Source of the DNA: Paramecium sonneborni
Lineage: Eukaryota > Ciliophora > Oligohymenophorea > Peniculida > Parameciidae
Direction of reading: 5' to 3'
DNA: 64,000 nt
Assembly: GCA_905182985.1 (NCBI GenBank)
Contig: CAJJDN010000065.1
Coordinates: 152,522-216,521 of the forward strand
In this document: positions 51,370-63,525 of the stretch, one piece after another
How positions within the stretch are numbered: the stretch's first letter is position 1
Layout: every line of letters starts with the position of its first letter
Translations under genes and position numbers: made by a program
Notes under the pieces: model-generated
The model's database searches: none
What the model was told of the DNA's origin: nothing
What the model saw: the letters and a program-made list of their open reading frames with translations, nothing else

Positions 51370-52500
51370 AGAATTTTGGTTTATTTTTAGGCCTTAAAAT
51401 TAAAGATTTAAAATAACCAAAATCTTCAAAGCAGCATTACGGAAAATTATCGATTCATTGATCTAATTCTTAGGAAAATTGAAAAGAAGATGTTTTAATT
51501 GATTCGGTTTATTTATCTATTAACAATATCGTGAAGTTAAATATTTAAATAATATCTTTGTAATCATAAGAAATTGATGTATCCTCAACGATAATAATCA
51601 ATCTAGAATATTTAGGGAGATTGTTCAAAATAAAGAAATCATTCACTTTATAAAGAGAAATAGTTAAATTATTTTAAAAATTTAAAATGATGGCATGGAA
51701 TTTTTGCTATACTTTCTTTTATTTAGCGATTTTTACATTTCTATTTGATAATTATGATTTAACTTTATCGTAATTTATTTTTCTTAATAAAGGAATGAGA
51801 ATGAAAGTCATCAGGCTCTTTATTGAAATTTATTTTTAGATAATAGTTTAAGAAGACCTAATTAATTTTTAGCCTTACTTATTGTCGTATCTTTGTAAAT
51901 GTATGCTAATTTATATTTATTTATATTTTCATAATCTCTGATTTGGTGGATATTTTACTAATTTAAGATATATATCATAATATTAGATATTTAAATTATA
52001 TTTCAGAAAATTTTTGGTTTATAATGGTTGAATAATAACCGAATTTGAATGTAATTCTGTGTCAACTATTAATGATTGCTCAAAGTACGGATACAATTGA
52101 TGTTATATTTTGTTTCTAAGATTTTTTCTTATCAACTTACAATAATTTATAAATTTCAATAATACCAGCTAACAATACTGTGTAATATGTAAGAAATAAA
52201 AACCAACTAGTTTTAAAAAAAGGCATATCGTTGAAATTATTTATATATAAAAAACTAGTACAAATGGAGATTATAAAAGTTTTAATAATGAAATTCCAGA
52301 TTTGAAAAACTACGTTCGAAAAAAATAGAAATAGAAGAATCATAAGATTTATAATCTAAAAAGCCAAATCGAGTTTTATGAAACCTAAGTTTGTTATAGA
52401 TCGAGAAACTACATAAATCAATACTTAGATTTGAGTTGATTAAAAATTAATTATTAATATAAAGTGATATATAATCTTGAATAGTATGGAAAAATGAGTT
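51370..52500 (-). CDS. Membrane protein gene, exon structure unresolved
   Basis: On the minus strand an open stretch around 52140-52500 encodes at least two hydrophobic segments (I-L-L-F-L-F-F-S-N-V-V and F-L-F-L-T-Y-Y-T-V-L-L-A-G-I-I). Downstream, coding-like fragments appear in alternating frames (D-F-F-I-L-N-N-L-P; S-I-S-Y-D-Y-K-D-I-I), as expected for a gene with several short introns. I could not find a splice set that keeps one frame throughout. Boundaries are approximate. It is divergent from the Sec1 gene at 52584. Family not recognised. Confidence 0.35.
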
Positions 52501-52583
52501 AAATTAATAATTAGATTTTATAATAAAAATAAAGTGAAATGGAATAAACTCAATTTTCTTTGAAATAAGTTTGCAGATAAAGA

Positions 52584-54477
52584 ATGAAAAGTTTATTTGT
52601 ACAATTAAGAATTGATAATCCTAACTTATCATCATCAATTCTTGTTGTAGATTAAAAAACATTGAAAATAGTATCTGCTTATATGAAGATGTCAGAGTAA
52701 AAATAAAAATAAAAATAAGATTGTTAGAATAAGGAATTAATGCAGTTGAAAATTTACATTTGAAAAGAAAACCTTTCAATTTAGAGGCAATTTACTTTAT
52801 AACTCCAACTTAAGAGTCTATTGCTTATTTAATTGAGGATTTTGAAAATGCTTAATTTCCATAATACAAATGTGCTCATGTGATTTTTAATAATAAAATG
52901 CCATAAGGAATAGTACAAAAGATATAAGCTGAATAGAATTTAGTTAAGAAATTATCAAGTTGTAAAGTATTCAATTTAGATTTTAATTGTACTAATGAAT
53001 AATTATTCACATTTGATATGATTTTTGGATTAGAAGTGTACAAAGGAAGTATGTATTTACTTAAAGCAAGGAAATATAATTTTATAAGAGATGGCTGAAA
53101 AAATATGTACAGTTTTAGTATCATTTGATAAATTTTACAGTTTTGAATTGATATTTAGATAAGATAATTGGAAAATCTGTTAATAATTAGCATAATTTAC
53201 ATAAGGAAGGTTAAGAGAAATATTAGAAACATTAAAAAGAGGCAATAATTCACAATATGATTGTAAAGATAAAACTTGTGGGAAAATAAGAGTAGTAATT
53301 GTTGATAGAGCAATAGATGCATTATCACCATTGTTACATGATTTTTATTATTAACCTATGTTTTATGATTTATTGGAGATAGAAAATGATATATATTAAT
53401 ATGAAATGTAATATAGTGATAAGAAAGTATCAAAAAAATAAATTTTAAATGATTAAGATGAATTATTTAAGAAATATAAATTTAAACATATTGCTGATGT
53501 TTTAGAGGAAGTAAGTAGTGATTTTTAAACATTTATGTAAACTAATACTGCTGCAAAAGTAGCTAAAGATAAAGAATAAAGTTTAACTTTAAAATAAATG
53601 ACTGACATTGTTAAAACTATGCCTTAATATTAAGATTTAGTAGCTAAATATACAATGCATATGGAAATTGTTGAGAAATGTTTAGATTTATATAGATAGA
53701 AGGATCTTTAAGAAGTAGGAGAATTAGAATAAACATTAGCTACAGGATGTGATAAGAAAGGATCATCTGTAGCAGGAGAGAAGATTATTTAAAGAGTATC
53801 TAATTATTAATATAAATTATTAGATTATTTAAGTTTTAAAAAATCCAAAATTAAATGAATATGATTAAGCACGTTTAATATTATCTGCTATAATTTAAAT
53901 TGATTTAAGTGAAAAAGATAGGAGATAATTAACCGATATTCTATCAATTGATATGCAAAATGCTGTTCATAATCTTAAATTAATTGGAATCTAAACTTAA
54001 AATAGTGGTGGCAAAGTAAAATTCTATGTTTTTAGTTTAGTCCCATAAAAGAGTTAATGAATAAGTAAGAAAGTATGCTAAAAATAAGATGGCTAACGAA
54101 ACTTTAGAATTATGTAGAAATACTCCTATTATTGAATAATAAATTGAAGAATTAATACTCAAAGATTTCTAGACTTCTGGAAATTATGAAAAGATAGTTT
54201 TAAATGAATAATAAAATGCTTAAGGTTAAGGTAAATCACTTAGATAAAAGGGATAAATCAAATTGATGTAAGATGATGTTGGATTTGATGAATAAGATAA
54301 ATTAGTATTTATTTATTTTAAATTTAGATAATTTTTGTTGTTGGAGGTATTGGATATAATGAAGCTAGAAGTTTAATGAATAACAAACTTATTAATAAAA
54401 ATTTAATTATTGGAAGCACATTTTTATTAAGACCTAATGATTATGTTAAGGAACTTGTGAAATTATAAAAAATATGA
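52584..54477 (+). CDS. Sec1/Munc18-family syntaxin-binding protein
   Basis: SM protein of 587 residues controlling SNARE-mediated membrane fusion. Five introns (23, 31, 28, 25 and 23 nt) give a frame divisible by three. N-terminal domain: S-S-S-I-L-V-V-D-Q-K-T-L-K-I-V, K-M-S-E-L-L-E-Q-G-I, E-A-I-Y-F-I-T-P-T and C-A-H-V-I-F. Centre: I-R-V-V-I-V-D-R-A-I-D-A-L-S-P-L-L-H-D-F, the classical SM domain 2 phrase. C-terminus: I-I-F-V-V-G-G-I-G-Y-N-E-A-R and L-I-I-G-S-T-F-L-L-R-P. Overall it looks closer to the plasma-membrane Sec1/STXBP group than to Vps33 or Sly1. In Paramecium this would serve trichocyst or constitutive exocytosis (inference). Confidence 0.88.
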
Positions 54478-54534
54478 TATATTTATTAATTTATGAATAA
54501 AACACTTGAAAGAAATTAAAATGGAACCTTGATT

Positions 54535-56037
54535 ATGAATTTAAAGAATTTAAAAATCATATGTGAAAGAGAAGGATTGTATTAGAATCCAGAAAACAAT
54601 GACACTTTATATTTACATTTCAAAGGTAATTTTATACTTTCATCTTTTAGGATTTGATAAAATATAAAATCTTGAACCATATTTCAATCTTGTTGCTTTA
54701 TGGTTGAATAATAATGCTTTATAAAAGATTGAAGGATTAAGTGAACTTAAGAAATTAATTAGCTTATTCTTAAATCATAACTTAATTGACAAAATTGAAA
54801 ATATTTCTGCATTATAAGATTTAGTTACTTTAAATTTAAGTCATAATTCAATCAAAAAAATTGAAAACTTAGCCTCTTTAACCAAACTCTAAAGCCTTAA
54901 TCTATCTCATAATTAATTAACAGATTATGAATCATTAAGGGAACTTAAATTTTGTCCATCTATATTGAATTTAGATCTTTCCAATAATCATATTAATTAT
55001 GAAGAATCAATAATTGAAATCTTTCAACATTCTTATACTGCTTGTCTATATTTAAAAGCAAATACTTTTGGTATTTTTAATTTAATAAAAATAAAGTTAG
55101 AGAATGTCCAAATTATAGGAAAACTATTATTGTTGCTATAAAAGCATTATAATTTTTAGATGATAAACCTGTAACCCCAGGAGAAAGAAAAATTAGTGAA
55201 GCATGGTTTTTTGGAGGAAAAGAAGCTGAATAATAAGAAAGAGTTTCTTAAATTGAATAAAAAAGAGAATAAGATCATTAAATTTATTTATAAACTTTAG
55301 AAAGATAATAAAGAGGAGAAACACGAAATTATTTATTAAATTAATAATAAATCTTATGCAAAGAAATCAGATAATTATAAAAATAGTATTTTGATGGAGA
55401 AGAAGTAGATGATCAATTAGAATTAAAGGAAAATGAATTAAAAAATATAGAATTAGAATTAGAAAAATATCAGGTTGATACTCTACCTCCTCATTAATGC
55501 TTTTTAACAACAAAAGATGATGATGGAAACATAGTCATTTTAAATAAAACTGAGGACGTAAAAATATTAATATGAAAAAAGGAAGCCAAATAAATAAGGG
55601 ACAGGTATTTCAATTAAGAAATGTAATAAATTAATTAAAAGGGTGATAATAAAAATATAGAATAATAGTTAAATAACTAAATATTCGAATCAGATGAAGA
55701 CTAAGAATGTACATAATCATATTAAGAATCCAAATTTATTATTAATTTAGATTCAGGCCCATAAATACCAAAAATAGATCCAAAAACTTAATAATTAAAA
55801 GAATGGAAGCAAAAGAGAGAAGGTTGGACTATAGATCATGATGAATTATTAGAAAATCTACTTATGTATCATCATTTTAATTTTGATGCTGTTAGTGACG
55901 ATTTCAAAAGAATTATGGCTTTAGAGGATTAAGAATTAATGTATTTAGAACCTGAAGATTTAAGAATAATTTGGACTTATATTGAACTTTCAAAATATAG
56001 AAATAAATTACCTTAAAACATAGACAAAATTGAGTGA
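54535..56037 (+). CDS. DNAAF1: Dynein assembly factor 1 (LRRC50/ODA7)
   Basis: Axonemal dynein pre-assembly factor, 475 residues from ATG 54535, introns of 25, 26 and 24 nt (the last with an in-frame TGA). The N-terminus L-K-I-I-C-E-R-E-G..L-Y-L-H-F-K-G-F-D-K-I and six leucine-rich repeats (L-W-L-N-N-N, L-F-L-N-H-N, L-N-L-S-H-N twice, L-D-L-S-N-N) lead to the LRR cap C-P-N-Y-R-K-T..A-L-Q-F-L-D-D-K-P-V and E-R-K-I-S-E-A-W, which is diagnostic. A Gln/Glu-rich coiled coil follows. An upstream in-frame ATG at 54493 would add 14 residues and leave only 15 nt to the Sec1 stop; the internal start fits the family better. Confidence 0.9.
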
Positions 56038-56187
56038 TTTATACAAAATTTCATTACATTTAACCATCTATTTCAAATAACTTGTACTAGAACTTAATAT
56101 ATTATAATAATATTTAATCAAGAAAGTGGATATCATTCAATTTTATTATATCATTTTATATTTTTTCCATAAAAATATTTTCTTATA

Positions 56188-56754
56188 ATGATGGAATTGA
56201 TTCTATAAACAAGAACAATTAGATTAAGAAAAAATGAAATTTATACCATTTAAATAATAAAAAATACATAATTATTTAAGCATATATTATTGAGTAACTA
56301 TATTGCCAAATTAAGAATAAAGAATTATAAAATTTTGAAGAACATGTTATAAAATAAAAGTAATTTAGAAAAGAATTTTAAATTAATTTTTGATAAATTT
56401 TTTTTAAGCAGATTATAATTTTTATTAAATGATTGAGATAATGAAGTAAATAAAAATTATTTTACTCAAAAAGAAAATTATCATGGAAAATACAATTTTT
56501 CCTTTTCAAGGAAGATTATAGAAGGAGCATTTATTTATACTTTATTATATTTTATTAATATATAATCTATTTAAGTTACCACTGATGATTTAGATTTAAT
56601 GATAAAAATTTAGAGAAATATCGTAAAAGAATATTCTTAAACGTTGTGCAAGTCTGTTAGAAGCATGAATAAACTTTAGAATAACATCTTTTGTTAGTTT
56701 TTTTAGTATTGTTAATGCTTTTAATAATACTCTTTTTTTTAATAAAATTTTTGA
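56188..56754 (+). CDS. Unknown ORF with an internal TGA
   Basis: An open frame from ATG 56188 (M-M-E-L-I-L-Q-T-R) reaches TGA at 56434, and the same frame then stays open from 56437 to TGA 56754 with more protein-like text (D-D-L-D-L-M-I-K-I-Q-R-N-I-V-K-E-Y). No GT..AG segment around the first TGA removes it. With only one stop codon, frames of this length arise by chance in AT-rich DNA, so this may not be a gene. Its 3' part reappears at 57735-57948 because of the contig overlap. Confidence 0.3.
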
Positions 56755-57733
56755 TTTTTTACACGATCTAATAAAAATTATTGAGTAAGAAAAAATAGGA
56801 TTATAATAAATTTTATGTTAAATTTTGAAAATGCTTTGATATCTAATTAACAGATGACAATAATAAATTTTAAATAATATTAAAAACAGCAATATAATAC
56901 TATATGAATAGGATTATTTAAATCATTTAGGAGCATGTTCAAAAAATTATTATTTTTCAATTTTTTAACTGAAATTTCTACTATGCTTGGATGATGAACT
57001 TGATGATTAATCAGTGGTTGATGAAATTTTATTCATACTTTGATTGGCATTAAATTCATAACCCTAAAATAACTCTTAATGATTTAGCTAATAATACCTA
57101 AAGAGGAAGGATCTTTTAAAACTTTTAGATTTTATTGGATTAATTCATTATTTTCCTCATCTTCAATTAATATTTATTTTTAATCGAAATTATCTTCAGT
57201 TCTCTAATCTATTAAAAAATAAATACATTTGGTTAAAATGGAGGAATTAATTCAAAATTTTATAATTTTTACCAAGGAAAATTCTAAAACCAAGGATGTT
57301 ATTTGATTTCTTAACTATCATTAAAACCTAATCGTTATTAAGGTTTTCTTTAAATTAACTAATAAATTGAAATAATGATTTACTCTATTGATAAAGTCAG
57401 CTCCTTCTATTGACCAATTATCTGGTATTTCAGATTTTTTAATTTATACTTATTTGGCCATAATTTAATCTCTGATTTCTTATCTAGATCTTCCAACATA
57501 AGGTCTCTAATATTTAAAATTTATAATTACTCTTCCTAACATAAATTCATAAGCAATAACTCCTAAGGCATAATAATCAACAGCATATGTATGATTTTAT
57601 CTATACATAACTTCTGGAGCTAAATAAAAGATATAATATAAAATATATATACCCATATATCCTGGCGTTCCACTTGTATCACTTGAATTTTCTGGCTTCA
57701 TTATTCTAGCTATACCGAAATCAGTTAAATGAA
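56541..57733. repeat. Direct copy of 57735-58927 (unmerged contig overlap 3)
   Basis: 1193 bases repeated at offset 1194 across the N at 57734. They contain the 3' half of the STK32-like kinase gene and the 3' part of the ORF at 56188. Long T runs also agree in length between the copies where I compared them. Confidence 0.95.
56923..57733 (-). CDS. STK32-like kinase, 3' part (redundant copy)
   Basis: C-terminal part of the kinase described at 58117-59826, from the H-L-T-D-F-G segment to the stop, cut at the N. Its sequence is the same as 58117-58927. It is one gene seen twice, not a truncated paralogue. Confidence 0.88.
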
Positions 57734-57734
57734 N
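57734..57734. other. Single-N contig join
   Basis: Separates two contigs sharing a 1193-base identical end; it falls inside the kinase gene. Confidence 0.95.
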
Positions 57735-58116
57735 TTTATTATATTTTATTAATATATAATCTATTTAAGTTACCACTGATGATTTAGATTTAATGATAAA
57801 AATTTAGAGAAATATCGTAAAAGAATATTCTTAAACGTTGTGCAAGTCTGTTAGAAGCATGAATAAACTTTAGAATAACATCTTTTGTTAGTTTTTTTAG
57901 TATTGTTAATGCTTTTAATAATACTCTTTTTTTTAATAAAATTTTTGATTTTTTACACGATCTAATAAAAATTATTGAGTAAGAAAAAATAGGATTATAA
58001 TAAATTTTATGTTAAATTTTGAAAATGCTTTGATATCTAATTAACAGATGACAATAATAAATTTTAAATAATATTAAAAACAGCAATATAATACTATATG
58101 AATAGGATTATTTAAA

Positions 58117-59826
58117 TCATTTAGGAGCATGTTCAAAAAATTATTATTTTTCAATTTTTTAACTGAAATTTCTACTATGCTTGGATGATGAACTTGATGA
58201 TTAATCAGTGGTTGATGAAATTTTATTCATACTTTGATTGGCATTAAATTCATAACCCTAAAATAACTCTTAATGATTTAGCTAATAATACCTAAAGAGG
58301 AAGGATCTTTTAAAACTTTTAGATTTTATTGGATTAATTCATTATTTTCCTCATCTTCAATTAATATTTATTTTTAATCGAAATTATCTTCAGTTCTCTA
58401 ATCTATTAAAAAATAAATACATTTGGTTAAAATGGAGGAATTAATTCAAAATTTTATAATTTTTACCAAGGAAAATTCTAAAACCAAGGATGTTATTTGA
58501 TTTCTTAACTATCATTAAAACCTAATCGTTATTAAGGTTTTCTTTAAATTAACTAATAAATTGAAATAATGATTTACTCTATTGATAAAGTCAGCTCCTT
58601 CTATTGACCAATTATCTGGTATTTCAGATTTTTTAATTTATACTTATTTGGCCATAATTTAATCTCTGATTTCTTATCTAGATCTTCCAACATAAGGTCT
58701 CTAATATTTAAAATTTATAATTACTCTTCCTAACATAAATTCATAAGCAATAACTCCTAAGGCATAATAATCAACAGCATATGTATGATTTTATCTATAC
58801 ATAACTTCTGGAGCTAAATAAAAGATATAATATAAAATATATATACCCATATATCCTGGCGTTCCACTTGTATCACTTGAATTTTCTGGCTTCATTATTC
58901 TAGCTATACCGAAATCAGTTAAATGAACATATCCTTTATTATCTAGAACTAAGTTTTCTGGTTTAATATCTCTGTGTATAATTTTATTTTCATGCACATA
59001 TTCCAAACTCAAGAATATACAAGCAACAAAGAACCCTCAAAATAATAGTTTTAATCTTACTAGTTTATTCTTCATTAAATCTTCTCATTCTTCCTATATG
59101 ATATCTTAAGTCTCCTCCAGACATATAATCCATTATTAAATAGAGTGTTTCTCTATCTTAATATGCATAATTCATATTAACTAAAAATGGATGTTTTAAT
59201 TCGCTCAAAAGTATTCTTTCATTCATTACTGAATTTACACTTTTTTTTGTTATAATTCTACTCTAAATTAATATTTTTTACAATGCTTTTGACATCTCTT
59301 TCATTGCATATATTTATCCAGTTTTCTTATGCTCTACTTTCCATACTTTACCAAATCCTCCTATACCTACCACAAAATGAAAATGAAATGTATTTCTACA
59401 GTACAAATTACTATTAAATAGTTCTTTTAATTGATTTATTGATTGTGTTTATATTGATTGAACTTATTGCTTAATTATTGGTGGTTTTGGTTTACTTGAG
59501 GTAATTTCTTTGGCTTTTGCAAATAATGCCTATAATTATTATTAGCTTTAATTCTAATTGCTTTACCCATCATTTGCTTCTAAATTTGGTGATTTGCTTT
59601 GTCTAATCAATTTTGTTAAATTTGCAACATCTATCTATGATCCTTTATGAGAATGTAATGCTTTTTGAAGATTTTATTCAGAATTCTATGGTGATACCTA
59701 TTAACTATTAGGAACATTAATAGGTGGCCTGAAATTAATGAGAAGTTAAGATATCATCGGCTTCTTTAATGAAGTTGGGCTACTAACCTAACTAGGTTTT
59801 CCAGAGCCTTAAATATTTAAGCGCAT
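58117..59826 (-). CDS. STK32/YANK-like protein kinase
   Basis: Ser/Thr kinase of 526 residues with five introns (25, 33, 25, 23 and 23 nt). A Ser/Gln/Pro-rich N-terminus of about 150 residues precedes the kinase: G-I-G-G-F-G-K-V-W, Y-A-M-K-E-M-S-K, G-G-D-L-R-Y-H, I-I-H-R-D-I-K-P-E-N-L-V-L-D, H-L-T-D-F-G-I-A-R and G-T-P-G-Y-M-A-P-E-V. The G-G-D-L-R-Y-H and G-x-V-H-L-T-D-F phrases are typical of the STK32 group. The A of A-P-E is formed across the 33-nt intron, which is a multiple of three without TGA. The C-terminus is Ser-rich (T-T-D-Q-S-S-S-S-S-S-K). The start M-R-L-N-I-Q is the first ATG. The complete gene can be read here without crossing a join. Confidence 0.88.
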
Positions 59827-60870
59827 CTATTAATTAATTATAAATTAATAATAAATTTAAGAAGTTCTAAATTACTTATTTCATTATTAAAATTCATTTA
59901 AATGCAAGATTAAGCTCTTAAAATTGCAAAATTCAATTTATAATTTCTTAATGAAAATTTGTTTCTTTTTTTTAAAAATCAAATTAATTGATAATGTTAA
60001 AATTGTATCTATAAATAAAAAAGTTTTTTATAGACTACCATATGTAATCGAAATTCATTTCAAATAAAAGTTTTTGAAATTCATTTCAAATATAAACCTA
60101 ATCTTAAATCTTATTTTTAATAATATTCAATTAATATAATTTATATTTACATTCCTGATTGTAATTTATCGAAATAGAATCTAATAAGTAAAACCAGAAA
60201 AAATTATGCTTGCTATTTTCAAAATCAAAGCTTATTCAAATCTTTTTTTATTTTTTTAGACCCATAATATAAAAAGGATTTAATAAAAATAGAATTTTCA
60301 ATAATAAAATATTTTATTATAACTAAAGTGCAATTGAGAAATTTTATAAATTAATGAATTTCATGTAAATTATCAAAAATCAAGGAGAATTATTTAGAAT
60401 TTTCTGAGAAAAATGGCTCAAATAAAATCAGTAAAAATTAAAAATAAAATCTTGTCTGACTTATGAGTTTCAAAATTTTATGATCCATTTATGTAAAGAA
60501 ATGTTTACCTATATATATCATAAAATTTTTCATTAATTAAAATTTTAAATTCTAAAATGATAGCAGATTAAATTTTTATTACTTTTGTTTAGTAATTTCA
60601 ATTTAAATAATCTACTGGATTTATTTTAATAAGTTAACTTAAACATAATGGGATTAGAAAAACAGAAGCAAATTATATAATTCCTTAGTTAAAAAAAATA
60701 AATAAGAATGAATTAATACTTTGCACATAAATATAATTAAGATCTAAAATTAACTAAAATAAAACCTGGTTGGATTAAAACAAGTATGAAAATCTTTGTC
60801 TACTTATTATTACTCTCCCTAATTCTCAATAATAAAAAAAATAAAATATTTTATATTATGTATTTATTTT
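59827..60870. other. AT-rich spacer upstream of the kinase
   Basis: About one kilobase with very low GC, between the kinase start and the next plus-strand ORF. It contains a 16-base direct repeat (60050-60065 and 60076-60091), many A and T runs, and a weak open frame from ATG 60648 to TGA 60896 that overlaps the next ORF and has no recognisable features. No RNA gene was seen. Confidence 0.5.
60050..60091. repeat. 16-base direct repeat pair
   Basis: The unit GAAATTCATTTCAAAT occurs at 60050-60065 and 60076-60091, 26 bases apart. The first 12 bases of the unit are nearly self-complementary. It may be a regulatory site for the adjacent kinase gene or chance in AT-rich DNA. It appears again at 61954-61995 because of the contig duplication. 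Confidence 0.6.
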
Positions 60871-61371
60871 ATGTTTAAACCGACTGTCACTTTTAGTGAA
60901 ATCTAAAAACGAAAAAAAATGATAATTGGAATGCATTTGATGGAGCTCTCAGATAGATATCGCTTCTTTAGTATAGTTGGGTCTGGAAGGAGCTAAAATT
61001 ACAAAACTACATCAAATAGTTAAAATAAAAAATAACATTTTTTTACTCAAAAACATAGTACAACTCTGCCTGTTACACCAACAAGTAAATCTCCATCCTT
61101 CTTAGAGAGCTCTAGACTTTTAGTATTAAAGTAAATTAATATTACACCAAGAATAAAATAATTAAAACCTAAAGCTTTGATGAGGATTAGGTAGTAGAAA
61201 ACTTAAACTATTGATAAAAATTTTAATGAATCATTTAGATAAAAGGAATCTCCAGATAATCCTTAATAAAAAAAATTGAAATATTCTCTAAAAAACTAAT
61301 AGAGTGAAATATCTTATTCTTCAGATCATGATGATTTTATTGATTATGTATGTAATAAAAAATTAATATGA
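60871..61371 (+). CDS. Ser/Lys/Gln-rich protein, 166 residues
   Basis: Open frame from ATG 60871 to TGA 61369-61371, starting M-F-K-P-T-V-T-F-S-E-I-Q-K-R. A short ordered-looking part (L-S-D-R-Y-R-F-F-S-I-V-G-S-G-R) is followed by a basic, Ser/Thr/Pro-rich tail (T-L-P-V-T-P-T-S-K-S-P-S-F) ending in an acidic patch (S-S-D-H-D-D-F-I-D-Y). It looks like a small disordered or regulatory protein. No family recognised. Base composition in the ORF is less AT-rich than its flanks, which supports coding. Confidence 0.55.
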
Positions 61372-61621
61372 TCTATTGAATCATGATGTGCAATGATTCA
61401 TTTTAATTTAAAATATTTAATGCTAAAGGTTCTTAGTCCTTAACTCTATTTAATTCTATAAACATTTTTTTAATTTTGATAGAGCAAAATAGATCTTGGT
61501 TAAGAAATATATATATATATAAATGATGAGGAACAATTTGAAATTAATATAATAAATCTAAGAATATTCATTTTTTTAAGTTAAAACAGTCCCATATTTT
61601 TGAATTTTAATTCTTTAAGTA

Positions 61622-61622
61622 N
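61622..61622. other. Single-N contig join
   Basis: Separates two contigs; the right one is a full duplicate of the left one's last 1903 bases. Confidence 0.95.
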
Positions 61623-61730
61623 AATAGGTGGCCTGAAATTAATGAGAAGTTAAGATATCATCGGCTTCTTTAATGAAGTTGGGCTACTAACCTAACTAGG
61701 TTTTCCAGAGCCTTAAATATTTAAGCGCAT
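61623..61730 (-). CDS. STK32-like kinase, 5' end (redundant copy)
   Basis: The first 36 codons of the kinase gene at 58117-59826 (M-R-L-N-I-Q-G-S-G-K), cut at the N. It is the same sequence as 59719-59826. Confidence 0.88.
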
Positions 61731-62774
61731 CTATTAATTAATTATAAATTAATAATAAATTTAAGAAGTTCTAAATTACTTATTTCATTATTAAAATTCA
61801 TTTAAATGCAAGATTAAGCTCTTAAAATTGCAAAATTCAATTTATAATTTCTTAATGAAAATTTGTTTCTTTTTTTTAAAAATCAAATTAATTGATAATG
61901 TTAAAATTGTATCTATAAATAAAAAAGTTTTTTATAGACTACCATATGTAATCGAAATTCATTTCAAATAAAAGTTTTTGAAATTCATTTCAAATATAAA
62001 CCTAATCTTAAATCTTATTTTTAATAATATTCAATTAATATAATTTATATTTACATTCCTGATTGTAATTTATCGAAATAGAATCTAATAAGTAAAACCA
62101 GAAAAAATTATGCTTGCTATTTTCAAAATCAAAGCTTATTCAAATCTTTTTTTATTTTTTTAGACCCATAATATAAAAAGGATTTAATAAAAATAGAATT
62201 TTCAATAATAAAATATTTTATTATAACTAAAGTGCAATTGAGAAATTTTATAAATTAATGAATTTCATGTAAATTATCAAAAATCAAGGAGAATTATTTA
62301 GAATTTTCTGAGAAAAATGGCTCAAATAAAATCAGTAAAAATTAAAAATAAAATCTTGTCTGACTTATGAGTTTCAAAATTTTATGATCCATTTATGTAA
62401 AGAAATGTTTACCTATATATATCATAAAATTTTTCATTAATTAAAATTTTAAATTCTAAAATGATAGCAGATTAAATTTTTATTACTTTTGTTTAGTAAT
62501 TTCAATTTAAATAATCTACTGGATTTATTTTAATAAGTTAACTTAAACATAATGGGATTAGAAAAACAGAAGCAAATTATATAATTCCTTAGTTAAAAAA
62601 AATAAATAAGAATGAATTAATACTTTGCACATAAATATAATTAAGATCTAAAATTAACTAAAATAAAACCTGGTTGGATTAAAACAAGTATGAAAATCTT
62701 TGTCTACTTATTATTACTCTCCCTAATTCTCAATAATAAAAAAAATAAAATATTTTATATTATGTATTTATTTT

Positions 62775-63275
62775 ATGTTTAAACCGACTGTCACTTTTAG
62801 TGAAATCTAAAAACGAAAAAAAATGATAATTGGAATGCATTTGATGGAGCTCTCAGATAGATATCGCTTCTTTAGTATAGTTGGGTCTGGAAGGAGCTAA
62901 AATTACAAAACTACATCAAATAGTTAAAATAAAAAATAACATTTTTTTACTCAAAAACATAGTACAACTCTGCCTGTTACACCAACAAGTAAATCTCCAT
63001 CCTTCTTAGAGAGCTCTAGACTTTTAGTATTAAAGTAAATTAATATTACACCAAGAATAAAATAATTAAAACCTAAAGCTTTGATGAGGATTAGGTAGTA
63101 GAAAACTTAAACTATTGATAAAAATTTTAATGAATCATTTAGATAAAAGGAATCTCCAGATAATCCTTAATAAAAAAAATTGAAATATTCTCTAAAAAAC
63201 TAATAGAGTGAAATATCTTATTCTTCAGATCATGATGATTTTATTGATTATGTATGTAATAAAAAATTAATATGA
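62775..63275 (+). CDS. Ser/Lys/Gln-rich protein, redundant copy
   Basis: Same frame and sequence as 60871-61371, shifted by 1904. Counted once. Confidence 0.6.
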
Positions 63276-63525
63276 TCTATTGAATCATGATGTGCAATGA
63301 TTCATTTTAATTTAAAATATTTAATGCTAAAGGTTCTTAGTCCTTAACTCTATTTAATTCTATAAACATTTTTTTAATTTTGATAGAGCAAAATAGATCT
63401 TGGTTAAGAAATATATATATATATAAATGATGAGGAACAATTTGAAATTAATATAATAAATCTAAGAATATTCATTTTTTTAAGTTAAAACAGTCCCATA
63501 TTTTTGAATTTTAATTCTTTAAGTA

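Larger units (their letters stand above)
59719..61621. repeat. Direct copy of 61623-63525 (redundant contig 4)
   Basis: 1903 bases repeated at offset 1904 across the N at 61622. Here both copies also end at the same base, so the right-hand contig is wholly contained in the end of the left-hand one and adds no new sequence. Confidence 0.95.

Noticed and set aside
53790..53850. Apparent frameshift in the Sec1 gene
   Set aside because: A 28-nt intron restores the frame; total spliced length is then divisible by three.
61509..61521. TA microsatellite as a possible element border (TA-bounded IES)
   Set aside because: TA runs are common in this AT-rich DNA, and the window reads as macronuclear with intact genes; no IES-like insertion in a coding region was seen.
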